Below are positions 19,019-27,794 of a stretch of DNA of 64,000 nucleotides, piece by piece. The stretch covers positions 1,116,001 to 1,180,000 of the forward strand of contig NZ_CP108025.1 of assembly GCF_041435095.1 (NCBI RefSeq), read 5' to 3'. A program made the translations under genes and the position numbers. Each line of letters begins with the position of its first letter. Position 1 is the stretch's first letter. The notes below the pieces were generated by a model. The model saw nothing but the letters and a program-made list of their open reading frames with translations, was not told the DNA's origin and did not search any database. Source of the DNA: Kitasatospora sp. NBC_00315 (GTDB taxonomy: Bacteria; Actinomycetota; Actinomycetes; Streptomycetales; Streptomycetaceae).

Positions 19019-19048
19019 GATTGTTAACGCTAACAATAGTGCAGTCAA
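19019..19048 (-). promoter_or_regulatory. AKR promoter with LacI-type operator
   Basis: On the minus strand TTGACT (19048-19043), a 17-bp spacer and AACAAT (19025-19020) form a sigma-70-like promoter. The palindrome ATTGTTAACGCTAACAAT (plus strand, 19020-19037) covers the spacer and the -10. It is the same sequence as the araB operator apart from the outermost base. Confidence 0.7.
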
Positions 19049-19110
19049 GACCTTGCACGGAGATCTCCACAGACCTCCTCCGACGAGACGCAACGGTGAT
19101 CCGAGGGCAC

Positions 19111-19142
19111 TTGACGAGGTTCCTGTGAGCGTTAACACTCAG
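19111..19142 (+). promoter_or_regulatory. ABC importer promoter with LacI-type operator
   Basis: TTGACG (19111-19116), 17 bp, then AACACT (19134-19139). The imperfect palindrome TGAGCGTTAACACTCA (19127-19142) covers the -10. It matches the GCGTTAAC core of the AKR and araB operators in the same register, so the same repressor should bind, perhaps more weakly. Confidence 0.65.
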
Positions 19143-19290
19143 GTAACGCCAGGCCGGACGGCCACGTCGCCTCGATCCGCCGGCCCCCCGGGTGGGGACC
19201 ACGCCCCACCCCGATCCACCCCCTCGCCCTCACTCGAACGGCCCGAGGCCCCCGCCGGGATCCCCCGCCCGGCACACCACTGGAGGAATT

Positions 19291-20388
19291 GTGCGGAAGC
19301 TTCTGACGGGCCTTGCGGCAGCCGGGCTCACCCTGTCACTGGCGGCCTGCGGGCAGAGCGCCAACGGCGTCGGCGACAGCTCCGCCGGTGGCGGCGCCAA
19401 GGGCGGCATGGTGGGCATCGCGATGCCCACCAAGTCCTCGGAGCGCTGGATCAACGACGGCGACAACATGGTCAAGCAGTTCCAGGCCAAGGGCTACAAG
19501 ACCGACCTGCAGTACGGCGACAACGTGGTCGAGAACCAGGTCTCGCAGATCGAGAACATGATCACCAAGGGCGCCAAGCTGCTGGTGGTCGCGGCGATCG
19601 ACGGTTCGTCCCTGACCGACGTGCTGCAGAAGGCGGCCGACGCGAAGATCCCGGTGATCAGCTACGACCGGTTGATCCGAGGCACCTCCAACGTCGACTA
19701 CTACGCCACCTTCGACAACTTCAAGGTCGGCGTCCTGCAGGGCACCTACATCGCGGACAAGCTCGGGCTCGCGGGTGGCAAGGGCCCCTTCAACGTCGAG
19801 CTGTTCGCCGGCTCCCCGGACGACAACAACGCCACCTTCTTCTTCCAGGGCGCGATGAGCGTGCTCAAGCCGTACATCGACCAGAAGAAGCTGGTCGTGC
19901 AGAGCGGCCAGAGCGACTTCAACCAGGTCGCCACGCTGCGCTGGGACGGCGGCCTCGCCCAGTCCCGGATGGACAACCTGCTGAGCAAGTCCTACACCTC
20001 GGCCAAGGTCGACGCGGTGCTCTCGCCGTACGACGGCATCTCGATCGGCATCCTGTCCTCGCTCAAGGGCGTCGGCTACGGCGGCGCGGACAAGGCGATG
20101 CCGATCGTGACCGGCCAGGACGCCGAGCTGGCGTCGGTGAAGTCGATCCTCGCCGGCGAGCAGACCCAGACCGTCTACAAGGACACCCGCGAACTGGCCA
20201 AGGTGGCGGTCCAGATGGGCGACGCGCTGCTGACCGGCGGCAAGCCCGAGGTGAACGACACCACCCAGTACAACAACGGGAGCAAGGTCGTGCCGGCCTT
20301 CCTGCTCCAGCCGGTCAGCGTCGACAAGGAGAACTACCAGAAGGTCCTGATCGACGGCGGTCAGTACACCGCCGACCAGCTCAAGTAG
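19291..20388 (+). CDS. chvE: ChvE-like monosaccharide-binding lipoprotein
   Basis: A 365-aa periplasmic-binding-protein-like (family 4) lipoprotein that binds pentoses or hexoses. A short Arg/Lys N-terminus and hydrophobic core end in the lipobox LAAC. The body shows the family pattern [53 protein letters not shown] and [15 protein letters not shown] 19291 was chosen because GGAGG lies 4 nt upstream and it places the signal peptide first; the open frame before it is not protein-like. It heads the chvE-mmsA-mmsB operon under a LacI-type operator shared with araBDA, so L-arabinose or a related sugar is the likely cargo. Confidence 0.92.
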   Translation: MRKLLTGLAAAGLTLSLAACGQSANGVGDSSAGGGAKGGMVGIAMPTKSSERWINDGDNMVKQFQAKGYKTDLQYGDNVVENQVSQIENMITKGAKLLVVAAIDGSSLTDVLQKAADAKIPVISYDRLIRGTSNVDYYATFDNFKVGVLQGTYIADKLGLAGGKGPFNVELFAGSPDDNNATFFFQGAMSVLKPYIDQKKLVVQSGQSDFNQVATLRWDGGLAQSRMDNLLSKSYTSAKVDAVLSPYDGISIGILSSLKGVGYGGADKAMPIVTGQDAELASVKSILAGEQTQTVYKDTRELAKVAVQMGDALLTGGKPEVNDTTQYNNGSKVVPAFLLQPVSVDKENYQKVLIDGGQYTADQLK

Positions 20389-20492
20389 CCACCGGTCCCG
20401 TCCCCGGGCCATTCAGCCGGTGGCGCGGGCAGGGGCGAGCGTCCGACCGTTCACCCCTGCCCGAGCCACCCCCGTCGAACGGATGCACCACC

Positions 20493-22040
20493 ATGGCCGG
20501 ACCTGTCCTCGAGATGCGTTCGATCACCAAGTCCTTCCCCGGCGTCAAGGCGCTCTCGGACGTCAACCTGAGCGTCGCGCCCGGCGAGGTCCATGCCGTC
20601 TGCGGCGAGAACGGCGCCGGCAAGTCCACCCTGATGAAGGTGCTCAGCGGCGTCCACCCGCACGGCTCCTACCAGGGCGAGATCCTCTTCGAGGGCGAGC
20701 CCTGCGAGTTCCGGGACATCCGGGCCAGCGAACGGCGCGGCATCGTGATCATCCACCAGGAGCTCGCCCTGGTGCCCTACCTCTCGATCGCCGAGAACAT
20801 CTTCCTCGGCAACGAGCACGCCAGACGCGGGATCGTCAGCTGGCACAAGACCCTCACCCACGCCAAGGCGCTGCTGAAGCGGGTCGGCCTGCACGAGCAG
20901 CCGCAGACCCGGGTGGCCGACATCGGGGTCGGCAAGCAGCAGCTGGTGGAGATCGCCAAGGCGCTCGCCAAGGAGGTGAAGCTGCTCATCCTGGACGAGC
21001 CCACCGCCGCCCTGAACGACGAGGACAGCCGCAAGCTGCTCGACCTCATCCTGGAGCTCAAGGCCCAGGGCATCTCCTGCATCATCATCTCGCACAAGCT
21101 CAACGAGATCGCCAAGGTGGCCGACTCGGTCACCATCCTGCGCGACGGCCGAACCATCGAGACCCTCGCGGTCGGCGCGGCGGGCATCTCCGAGGACCGG
21201 ATCATCCGGGGCATGGTCGGCCGCGACCTGGAGCACCGCTACCCCGAGCGGGTCTCGCAGCCCGGCGAGATCGCGCTGGCCATCGAGGACTGGACCGTCC
21301 TGCATCCGATCGACCACCACCGCAAGGTGGTCGACGGGGTGTCGGTCAACGTGCGGCGCGGCGAGATCGTGGGTGTCGCGGGCCTGATGGGCGCCGGTCG
21401 CACCGAGCTGGCCATGAGCGTCTTCGGCCGCTCGTACGGGCGCTGGACCGGCGGCCGGGTGCTGCTGGACGGCCGGGAGATCCGCACCCGTACGGTGCCC
21501 GAGGCGATCGGCCACGGCATCGCCTACGTCACCGAGGACCGCAAGCAGCTCGGGCTGAACCTGATGGACACCGTCAGCCGCAACATCTCGCTGAGCGCGC
21601 TGGGCAAGGTCTCGCGCCGCGGCCGGGTCGACGAGCACGAGGAGACCCGGGTCGCCGAGGGCTTCCGCCGGTCCATGAACATCAAGACGCCCTCGGTGTT
21701 CGCGCAGGTGGGCAAGCTCAGCGGCGGCAACCAGCAGAAGGTCGTGCTCAGCAAGTGGATCTTCTCCGGACCGGAGGTGCTGATCCTGGACGAACCCACC
21801 CGCGGTATCGACGTCGGCGCCAAGGCCGAGATCTACACGGTGATCGCCGACCTCGCCGACCAGGGGAAGGCGGTTCTGGTCATCTCCTCCGAACTGCCCG
21901 AACTGCTCGGCATGTGCGACCGCATCTACACGATGGCCGAGGGCCGGCTCACGGGTGAGCTCGGCCGTGCGAACGCGACCCAGGAATCCCTCATGCGCCT
22001 CATGACCGTGAGCGCGGCGACCGAGAACGAGCAGGTGTAA
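20493..22040 (+). CDS. mmsA: multiple-monosaccharide ABC importer ATPase (two ABC domains)
   Basis: A 515-aa tandem ABC ATPase energising sugar uptake. The first domain has the Walker A motif GENGAGKST and Walker [13 protein letters not shown]. Its signature lies in [18 protein letters not shown], as usual for degenerate carbohydrate importers. The second has a degenerate Walker A (GLMGAGRTE), signature [14 protein letters not shown] and Walker [26 protein letters not shown] is typical of the RbsA/XylG/GguA group. The start at ATG 20493 gives the expected length. It lies 104 nt after the binding-protein gene and 3 nt before the permease gene. Confidence 0.95.
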   Translation: MAGPVLEMRSITKSFPGVKALSDVNLSVAPGEVHAVCGENGAGKSTLMKVLSGVHPHGSYQGEILFEGEPCEFRDIRASERRGIVIIHQELALVPYLSIAENIFLGNEHARRGIVSWHKTLTHAKALLKRVGLHEQPQTRVADIGVGKQQLVEIAKALAKEVKLLILDEPTAALNDEDSRKLLDLILELKAQGISCIIISHKLNEIAKVADSVTILRDGRTIETLAVGAAGISEDRIIRGMVGRDLEHRYPERVSQPGEIALAIEDWTVLHPIDHHRKVVDGVSVNVRRGEIVGVAGLMGAGRTELAMSVFGRSYGRWTGGRVLLDGREIRTRTVPEAIGHGIAYVTEDRKQLGLNLMDTVSRNISLSALGKVSRRGRVDEHEETRVAEGFRRSMNIKTPSVFAQVGKLSGGNQQKVVLSKWIFSGPEVLILDEPTRGIDVGAKAEIYTVIADLADQGKAVLVISSELPELLGMCDRIYTMAEGRLTGELGRANATQESLMRLMTVSAATENEQV

Positions 22041-22043
22041 GGC

Positions 22044-23279
22044 ATGGCCCAGACCGAGATCACCAAGCCCCCGGCGGACGAGCCCGCCGAGCCGAGGCGC
22101 ACCGGCACCGCCGGCTCACTGCTGGCCCGGGCGCTGCGCGGCAACATCCGGCAGTACGGCATGCTGGTCGCGCTGGCGCTGATCGTCGTCCTGTTCCAGA
22201 TCTGGACCGACGGCACCCTGCTCAAGCCGCTCAACGTCACCAACCTGATCCAGCAGAACAGCTACATCCTCATCCTGGCCATCGGAATGATGATCGTCAT
22301 CATCGCCGGGCACATCGACCTCTCCGTCGGCTCGCTGGCCGCCTTCGTCGGCGCGGCCGCCGCGGTGATGATGGTCAAACACCACGTGCCGTGGCCGCTC
22401 GCGCTGGTCGTCGCGCTGCTCATCGGGGCCGCCGCCGGAGCCTGGCAGGGCTTCTGGATCTCCTACGTCGGCATCCCCTCCTTCATCGTCACGCTGGCCG
22501 GCATGCTGCTGTTCCGCGGCGGCACCCAGATCCTGCTGCAGGGCCAGTCGGTCGCGCCGTTCCCCAAGGGCTTCCAGAAGATCAGCAGCGGCTTCCTCCC
22601 GGAGGTCGGGCCGCACACCAACTACCACAACCTCACCCTGCTGCTCGGCGTCGCGATCCTCGCGATCGCCGTGCTCCAGGAGGTCCGCGGCCGCCGCCGG
22701 GCCGCCGAGTACGGGCTCGACCTGCTCCCGATCGGCTTCTTCCTGGCCAAGCTGGGCGCCATCGCCGTCGCCGTGCTGGCCTTCACCCTGCTGCTGGCGA
22801 GCTACCACGGCGTCCCCGTGGTGCTGCTCATCCTGGGTGCGCTGCTGGTCGCCTTCGGCTACCTGATGCGCAACTCGATCCTCGGTCGGCACACCTACGC
22901 GATCGGCGGCAACGAGGCGGCCGCGAAGCTGTCCGGCGTCAAGAGCAAGCGGGTCGTCTTCCTCGCCTTCGTCAACATGGGCGTGCTCGCCGCGCTCGCC
23001 GGGATGGTCTTCGCCGCCCGTCTGAACGCCGGCACCCCGCAGGCGGGGATCAACTTCGAGCTGGAGGCGATCGCCGCCGCCTTCATCGGCGGCGCCTCGG
23101 CCAGCGGCGGCGTCGGCACCGTGCTCGGCGCCATCATCGGCGGGCTGGTCCTGGGCGTCCTCAACAACGGCATGTCGCTGGTCGGCGTCGGAACGGACTA
23201 CCAGCAGGTCATCAAGGGCCTCGTCCTGCTCGCCGCGGTGGGCTTCGACGTGTACAACAAACGTAAGGTCGGCTCCTGA
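22044..23279 (+). CDS. mmsB: multiple-monosaccharide ABC importer permease
   Basis: A 411-aa BPD_transp_2 family membrane permease, GguB/XylH-like, with about ten hydrophobic helices. The first follows LRGNIRQYGMLVALALIVVLF. The motifs GHIDLSVGS, YAIGGNEAAAKLSGV and IAAAFIGGASASGGVGTV..GAIIGG are diagnostic. It begins 3 nt after the ATPase stop, so it is translationally coupled. A strong hairpin follows its stop and ends the chvE-mmsAB operon. Confidence 0.95.
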   Translation: MAQTEITKPPADEPAEPRRTGTAGSLLARALRGNIRQYGMLVALALIVVLFQIWTDGTLLKPLNVTNLIQQNSYILILAIGMMIVIIAGHIDLSVGSLAAFVGAAAAVMMVKHHVPWPLALVVALLIGAAAGAWQGFWISYVGIPSFIVTLAGMLLFRGGTQILLQGQSVAPFPKGFQKISSGFLPEVGPHTNYHNLTLLLGVAILAIAVLQEVRGRRRAAEYGLDLLPIGFFLAKLGAIAVAVLAFTLLLASYHGVPVVLLILGALLVAFGYLMRNSILGRHTYAIGGNEAAAKLSGVKSKRVVFLAFVNMGVLAALAGMVFAARLNAGTPQAGINFELEAIAAAFIGGASASGGVGTVLGAIIGGLVLGVLNNGMSLVGVGTDYQQVIKGLVLLAAVGFDVYNKRKVGS

Positions 23280-23285
23280 TCCTCC

Positions 23286-23318
23286 GTCAGGGCGTCCGGT
23301 TCCGTCGGACGCCCTGAC
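23286..23318 (+). terminator. intrinsic terminator of the importer operon
   Basis: Perfect 13-bp inverted repeat GTCAGGGCGTCCG / CGGACGCCCTGAC with a 7-nt loop, starting 7 nt after the mmsB stop and before the glycosidase gene. Confidence 0.8.
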
Positions 23319-23407
23319 CTCGCTCCGCCCGGCCCGGTACCCACCGCGGCCGGGCGGAGCCGGTTGCCGGGCCGCCGTCCGATGCCTCCCCCACCCTGGA
23401 GACACGT

Positions 23408-25546
23408 ATGACCCCCTGGCTCCGGCGGGCCGCCGCCGAGGCGTCGGCGCTCTGCGCGCTCGCAGCCCTGCTCGCGGCCCTCGGCCTCCCGGCACCGGCT
23501 CTCGGCCGGCCGGTACCGGCCCTCGCGGCGGTCGACCGGCCCGCGCGGGCGAGCGCGCCACCCCCGGCGGACGCGGCGGCGGCCGGTCCGGGTGCGACGA
23601 CGCCTTCCCGTACCGCCGGTGACGCCGGCCAGGCCGCCCCGATGGGGTGGTCCAGCTGGAACAGCTTCGCCAGCAGCATCGACGCCGCCACCATCAGGGC
23701 GCAGACCGACGCCCTCGTCGCCGCCGGGCTGCCCGAAGCCGGCTACCGGTACGTCGACATCGACGAGGGGTGGTGGGAGGGAGCCCGCGACGCGGCGGGG
23801 GACATCACCGTCGACGCCGGCCGGTGGCCGGGCGGGATGGGCGCCGTCGCCGACTACATCCACGGCAAGGGCCTCAAGGCGGGGATCTACACCGACGCCG
23901 GGCGCGACGGCTGCGGCTACCACTACCCGACCACCCGGCCCGCCGCCCCGAACACCGGCCTCGAGGGCCACGAACTCCAGGACGCGATCCAGTTCGAACG
24001 GTGGGGCTTCGACCTGGTCAAGGTCGACTGGTGCGGTGGCCAGGCCGAACACCTCGATCCACAGAGCACCTACAGCCGGATCAGCGCCGCCGTCGACCGG
24101 GCCACCGCCGTCACCGGCCACCCGATGCTGCTGTCCGTCTGCGAATGGGGCGTCGGCCGGCCCTGGAACTGGGGCGCGGGGACCGCGGCGATGTGGCGCA
24201 CCGGCGGCGACCTGGTCCTCTGGGGCGAGCGGCCCTCCCCCGCCCGGATCCTGGCCGGCTTCGACGCGAACCTGCACCCCACCGCGCAGCACACCGGTGC
24301 CTTCAACGACCCCGACATGCTGACGGCCGGCCTGGACGGCCTCACCGACGCCCAGACCCGCACCCATCTGGCCCTGTGGGCCCTCGCCGGCGCCCCGTTG
24401 CTGGCCGGCAACGACCTGACCAGGATGACCCCCGCCACCAGGGCCGCGCTCACCAACCCCGGGATGATCGCCGTCGACCAGGACGCCCGGGGGCTCCAGG
24501 GCGTCAGGACCGCCGAGGACTCCCCCGGCCTGCAGGTCTACGGCAAGGTGCTCGACGGCCCCGGGCGGCGCGCCGTCCTGCTGCTCAACCGCACCACGGC
24601 CGCCGCCCCGATCACCGCCCGCTGGGCCGCTCTGGGCCTCACCGCCGCGCCCGCCGCCGTCCGCGACGTCTGGACGGACACCGCTCTGGGCGACCCTGCC
24701 GACGGCTACACCGCGAGCGTCCCGGCGGGCGGCTCCGTCCTGCTGACCGTGACCGGCACGGACTCGCCGGCCACCTCGTACGAGGCGGAGGCGGGCACCC
24801 CTGGCGGCCCGGCCGCCGTGACCGGGTGCGCGACCTGCTCCGGGGGCGCCGCCGTGACCACGCTGGGCGGGGGCGCGGACGTCACCCTCGGCGGGGTACG
24901 CGCGGGCGCCGCGGGCCTCCAACTCGCCGAACTGGCCTACGTCAACCGCGACCCCGGCCGGCGGACCGCGACCCTCCAGGTCAACGGACAGGCCCCGACG
25001 GTGATCAGCTTTCCGCCGACCGGCGACTCCCCCGGCACCGTCTCCGTGCTGCTCTCGCTCGCCAGGGGATCCGCCAACACCCTCACCTTCGGCAACCCCG
25101 ACGGTGCGGCCCCCGACCTGGACGCCGTCAGGCTCCGGCCGATCGAGGGCACCGACGGCACCGCCCTCACCGGCGCCGCCTCCGGCCGCTGCGCCGAACT
25201 GCCCGACAGCGCCGTCGCCGAGGGCTCCCGGCTCGCCCTGCGGACCTGCGACGGCGGCACCAACCAGACCTTCACCGCCACCGCGCGCGGGGAACTCGTG
25301 GTGTACGGCACCCGCTGCCTCGACGTCCTGGAGCCGGACGCCGCCGACGGCTCCGAGGCGGTCATCGAGAGCTGCACCGGCGCCGCCCAACAGCAGTGGA
25401 GCGCCCGCTCCGACGGATCACTGGCCAACCGGCTCTCCGGCCTGTGTCTCGGCACGGCCGAGCGGGGCACCGCCGACGGCACCCCGCTCGGCCTCCAGGT
25501 CTGCGACGGCGGGACGCACCAGCGGTGGGTGCTGGACCCGGGGTGA
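23408..25546 (+). CDS. secreted GH27 glycosidase with C-terminal ricin-type CBM13
   Basis: A 712-aa exported glycoside hydrolase. Order: signal peptide (about residues 1-33), Ala/Pro linker, GH27 barrel beginning PMGWSSWNSF, antiparallel beta domain, a CBM35-like beta-sandwich region (SYEAEAGTPGGPA), and three ricin-lectin repeats with GRCAELP, TRCLDVLEP and GLCLGTAE starts and QxW-like ends. The nucleophile is Asp207 in VKVDWCGG. The O6-contact motif, usually DDCW in alpha-galactosidases, reads D119-E-G-W-W. Its position beside an arabinose regulon suggests a beta-L-arabinopyranosidase, known in GH27 of Streptomyces; alpha-galactosidase remains possible. The good start is ATG 23408 with a GGAGAC site upstream. 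Confidence 0.88.
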   Translation: MTPWLRRAAAEASALCALAALLAALGLPAPALGRPVPALAAVDRPARASAPPPADAAAAGPGATTPSRTAGDAGQAAPMGWSSWNSFASSIDAATIRAQTDALVAAGLPEAGYRYVDIDEGWWEGARDAAGDITVDAGRWPGGMGAVADYIHGKGLKAGIYTDAGRDGCGYHYPTTRPAAPNTGLEGHELQDAIQFERWGFDLVKVDWCGGQAEHLDPQSTYSRISAAVDRATAVTGHPMLLSVCEWGVGRPWNWGAGTAAMWRTGGDLVLWGERPSPARILAGFDANLHPTAQHTGAFNDPDMLTAGLDGLTDAQTRTHLALWALAGAPLLAGNDLTRMTPATRAALTNPGMIAVDQDARGLQGVRTAEDSPGLQVYGKVLDGPGRRAVLLLNRTTAAAPITARWAALGLTAAPAAVRDVWTDTALGDPADGYTASVPAGGSVLLTVTGTDSPATSYEAEAGTPGGPAAVTGCATCSGGAAVTTLGGGADVTLGGVRAGAAGLQLAELAYVNRDPGRRTATLQVNGQAPTVISFPPTGDSPGTVSVLLSLARGSANTLTFGNPDGAAPDLDAVRLRPIEGTDGTALTGAASGRCAELPDSAVAEGSRLALRTCDGGTNQTFTATARGELVVYGTRCLDVLEPDAADGSEAVIESCTGAAQQQWSARSDGSLANRLSGLCLGTAERGTADGTPLGLQVCDGGTHQRWVLDPG

Positions 25547-25793
25547 GGAGCTGCGGCCCGGGCAGGCGCCCGGCGGCCGGGCGAGCGCGGGCCGGCGAGT
25601 GGATGGTGAGCGGCGGGCTGCGGGCTGTGAACGGCGGCCGAAGGGCGGCGAGCTGTGAACGGCGGGCTGCGGGCGAAGGGTGAGCTGCGCCACATTCCGC
25701 TGATTGCCTGTCACATCGCCTCGCCCTCAACGCTCTTGGGTCGTGACGTCGACCGGAGAGCCGGCCCGGCGCGACCCACGAGAGGAAACGCTC
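25547..25793. other. non-coding stretch with short direct repeats
   Basis: About 247 bp after the glycosidase. Between 25605 and 25680 the phrase CGGCGGGCTGCGGG and GTGAACGGCGG recur two or three times. The right part is less GC-rich (around 25690-25740) and probably contains the promoter for the small reading frame at 25794, but no firm -35/-10 pair was found. Confidence 0.5.
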
Positions 25794-25856
25794 ATGACGC
25801 TCGACCCGCGTGACACCACCCCCGCGAACTGGCTGCCCCTGATCTGGTTCCCGTAG
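25794..25856 (+). CDS. candidate 20-aa peptide, leader or precursor
   Basis: ATG preceded by GAGAGGAAA about 6 nt away opens a 20-codon frame, MTLDPRDTTPANWLPLIWFP, ending in TAG. The N-terminal half is polar and the C-terminal half is hydrophobic with two Trp and two terminal-region Pro. A 12-bp hairpin follows 20 nt later and a methyltransferase gene starts 129 nt after the stop. This resembles either a leader peptide with an attenuator or a small modified-peptide precursor next to a methyltransferase. I do not recognise the peptide, and it may also be a chance frame. Confidence 0.4.
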   Translation: MTLDPRDTTPANWLPLIWFP

Positions 25857-25875
25857 CTCCACCGCCGGGCTTGGC

Positions 25876-25921
25876 GGCCCCGGGGTGCTCCCGCCGCCAC
25901 GCCCGGCACCACTCCGGGGCC
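25876..25921 (+). terminator. hairpin between small frame and methyltransferase
   Basis: Inverted repeat GGCCCCGGGGTG / CACTCCGGGGCC, 12 pairs including one G-U, with a 22-nt loop and no T tract. It could terminate the transcript of the small frame or act as an attenuator. Confidence 0.5.
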
Positions 25922-25984
25922 CCGCATCGGCCGATCCCGCGATGCGGCCCGACCGGACACCGGGGTGGAGTAGGGTGCCCGATC

Positions 25985-26662
25985 GTGAGCGAACCGGACT
26001 TCCTGTGCAACACCCGTTCCTCCTACGACGCGTTGGCCGCCGACTACGGCCGGCGGTTCCGGGACGAGATGGCGGCCAAACCACTGGACCGGGCGGTTCT
26101 CGCCGCGTTCGCCGAGCTGGTCCGGACCGCCGGTCTCGGCCCGGTCGCCGATGTCGGTTGCGGGACCGGCCGCGTGACGGCCCATCTGAACGGCCTGGAC
26201 GTCCCCGTCTCCGGCATCGACGTCTCGCCGCGGATGATCGCCGCCGCCCGGCGGGCGCACCCGGGGCTGCGCTTCGAGGTGGGCTCGATGCTCGCCCTGG
26301 ACCTGCCGGATGCCGCGCTCGGCGGCCTGCTGGCCTGGTACTCGGTCATCCACATCCCCGAGGACCGGCTGCCGGAGGTGTTCGCGGAGTTCCACCGCGT
26401 GCTGGCCCCCGGCGGCTATCTCCAGCTGGCCTTCCAGGTCGGCGACGAGCCGTTGCACCTGACGGAGGCACTCGGCCACCCCGTCTCGCTCGACCTCCAC
26501 CGCCGTCGGCCCGAGCGGGTCGCCGAGCAACTGGCCCTGGCCGGGATCCCCGTCCGGGCCCGGCTGCTGCGTGAGGCCGACGAGGAGGGCGAGTTCCCGG
26601 AACGGACACCGCAGGCGTTCCTGCTGGCCCGCAAGCCGGCGACCGTGCGGGCTTGGCCCTGA
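25985..26662 (+). CDS. class I SAM-dependent methyltransferase
   Basis: A 225-aa methyltransferase of the Methyltransf_11/25 type. Features are SSYDALAADYGRRF at the start, motif I VADVGCGTGRVTAHL, the acidic strand SGIDVSPRMI, and YSVIHIPEDRLPEVFAEFHRVLAPGGYLQL. The acceptor is unknown. GTG 25985 fits the conserved N-terminus, and TAGGGT at 25971-25976 is a -10-like box 8 nt before it, so the transcript is probably leaderless. That also argues it has its own promoter and is not only read through from the small upstream frame. Confidence 0.85.
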   Translation: MSEPDFLCNTRSSYDALAADYGRRFRDEMAAKPLDRAVLAAFAELVRTAGLGPVADVGCGTGRVTAHLNGLDVPVSGIDVSPRMIAAARRAHPGLRFEVGSMLALDLPDAALGGLLAWYSVIHIPEDRLPEVFAEFHRVLAPGGYLQLAFQVGDEPLHLTEALGHPVSLDLHRRRPERVAEQLALAGIPVRARLLREADEEGEFPERTPQAFLLARKPATVRAWP

Positions 26663-26765
26663 GCGGGCGAGCGAGCTCCCGAACCCCCGGCGCGGTCCAG
26701 GTCCGGCATCGGCCCCGGACCGCACGGCTGCCCGTTGTCGGAGGCAGGAAGTACGCTCACCAACC

Positions 26766-27692
26766 GTGACGACCATCGGCCCCGCCCGTTCCGCCCCCGC
26801 CTGGACGGCGACGGGTCTGCGCTGGCAGGACGGCCGGCCGGTCCTGACGGCCCTGAACGGCGCGCACGAGCACCGTCGGACGGTGACCGCCGGCACCTCG
26901 ATCGGCTGGCAGATCGGCGGCCCGCGCCGATGCGCCGGCGTGCGGACGGCCGGCGGGCACCACCCGTGCCCCTACGACGCGGCCGTCGAGCCGAGCGGCA
27001 GGGCCTCGCAGTGCCCCTCCTGCCAGGGCGCCGACCCCGGGCTGATGCTGGCCCGCGACCAGATCCTCGACGACGGCCGGACCTACCGGCTCTACCTGGC
27101 CTGGTTCGGCACCGGCGTCGTCAAGGTCGGCCTCACCGCCGAGCAGCGCGGCACGGCACGCCTGCTGGAGCAGGGAGCCCTGGGGTACACCTTCGTCGGG
27201 CGGGGATCACTGCCGGGCGTACGCCGGGCGGAGCTCACCGTCGCCCAGGCCGGACTGGCCCGCGAGCGGCTCACGACCAGGACGAAGACCGCCTGCTGGT
27301 GGGGCGTCCCGGACGCCGGGCCGCGGCAGCGGGAGCTGTCCGAGCTGCGGACGTCGGTACTCCGGCTGCTGACCGGCCATGCGATCGAACTCCTGCCGGA
27401 CGGTCCGCTGGCCGACCACGTCGGCCTCTTCGGTCTGGCGGCGGGCGCCCCGCCGCTCTACCGCGAGGTCACCGCGCTCAGCGACGGCGCGACCCTCTCC
27501 GGCGTGCTGCGAGCGCCGGTCGGCCGCCACCTCCTGATCGACACCGAGCCGGCGGAGCCGCCGTTGCTGCTCGACACCCGCCTGCTCACCGGCTGGACGC
27601 TCGCGCCGGCCGGCCCCGCGCCCTGCACGGGCCTCGGGCTGGCCCTGCGCCGCCGGCCGGCGGAGCCGGCGGCGCAGGAGTCGCTGTTCTGA
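26766..27692 (+). CDS. DUF2797 protein
   Basis: A 308-aa protein recognised as the DUF2797 family. It has an N-terminal beta-rich part, a Cys/His cluster that could bind zinc (CAGVRTAGGHHPCPY and CPSCQGAD), and a YRLYLAWFGTGVVKVGLT stretch resembling the GIY-YIG/T5orf172 fold. RARERLTTRTK-like basic segments follow. Its role is unknown; nucleic-acid binding is a reasonable guess from the fold resemblance only. TACGCT (26752-26757) lies 8 nt before GTG 26766, again a leaderless arrangement. It converges on araA. Confidence 0.8.
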   Translation: MTTIGPARSAPAWTATGLRWQDGRPVLTALNGAHEHRRTVTAGTSIGWQIGGPRRCAGVRTAGGHHPCPYDAAVEPSGRASQCPSCQGADPGLMLARDQILDDGRTYRLYLAWFGTGVVKVGLTAEQRGTARLLEQGALGYTFVGRGSLPGVRRAELTVAQAGLARERLTTRTKTACWWGVPDAGPRQRELSELRTSVLRLLTGHAIELLPDGPLADHVGLFGLAAGAPPLYREVTALSDGATLSGVLRAPVGRHLLIDTEPAEPPLLLDTRLLTGWTLAPAGPAPCTGLGLALRRRPAEPAAQESLF

Positions 27693-27740
27693 GAGAACGG
27701 ACGGCCGGTGCGGCTCTCCGGGCCGGCGGGCGCGGACCTC

Positions 27741-27768
27741 GCCGGGCCGGCGCCACCCCCGGCCCGGC
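27741..27768. terminator. bidirectional terminator between DUF2797 and araA
   Basis: Perfect 10-bp inverted repeat GCCGGGCCGG / CCGGCCCGGC with an 8-nt loop, 27 nt beyond the araA stop and in the middle of the convergent intergenic gap. Confidence 0.65.
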
Positions 27769-27794
27769 GCCACCCTCGGCCCGGCGGTGTCGGG

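Larger units (their letters stand above)
18888..19290. promoter_or_regulatory. divergent control region of AKR and ABC importer
   Basis: A 403-bp non-coding region. It contains a 30-bp tandem duplication (18915-18944 and 18945-18974, two mismatches or so) just before the reductase, then a leftward promoter/operator (19019-19048) and a rightward promoter/operator (19111-19142), both detailed below. No gene is visible between them. The importer leader is about 150 nt long and ends in a good ribosome site (GGAGG, 19282-19286). Confidence 0.75.

Noticed and set aside
17916..22040. 1374-codon frame spanning the AKR antisense, importer SBP and the ATPase
   Set aside because: Only its last 515 codons are the ATPase; the rest is read in antisense or a wrong frame.
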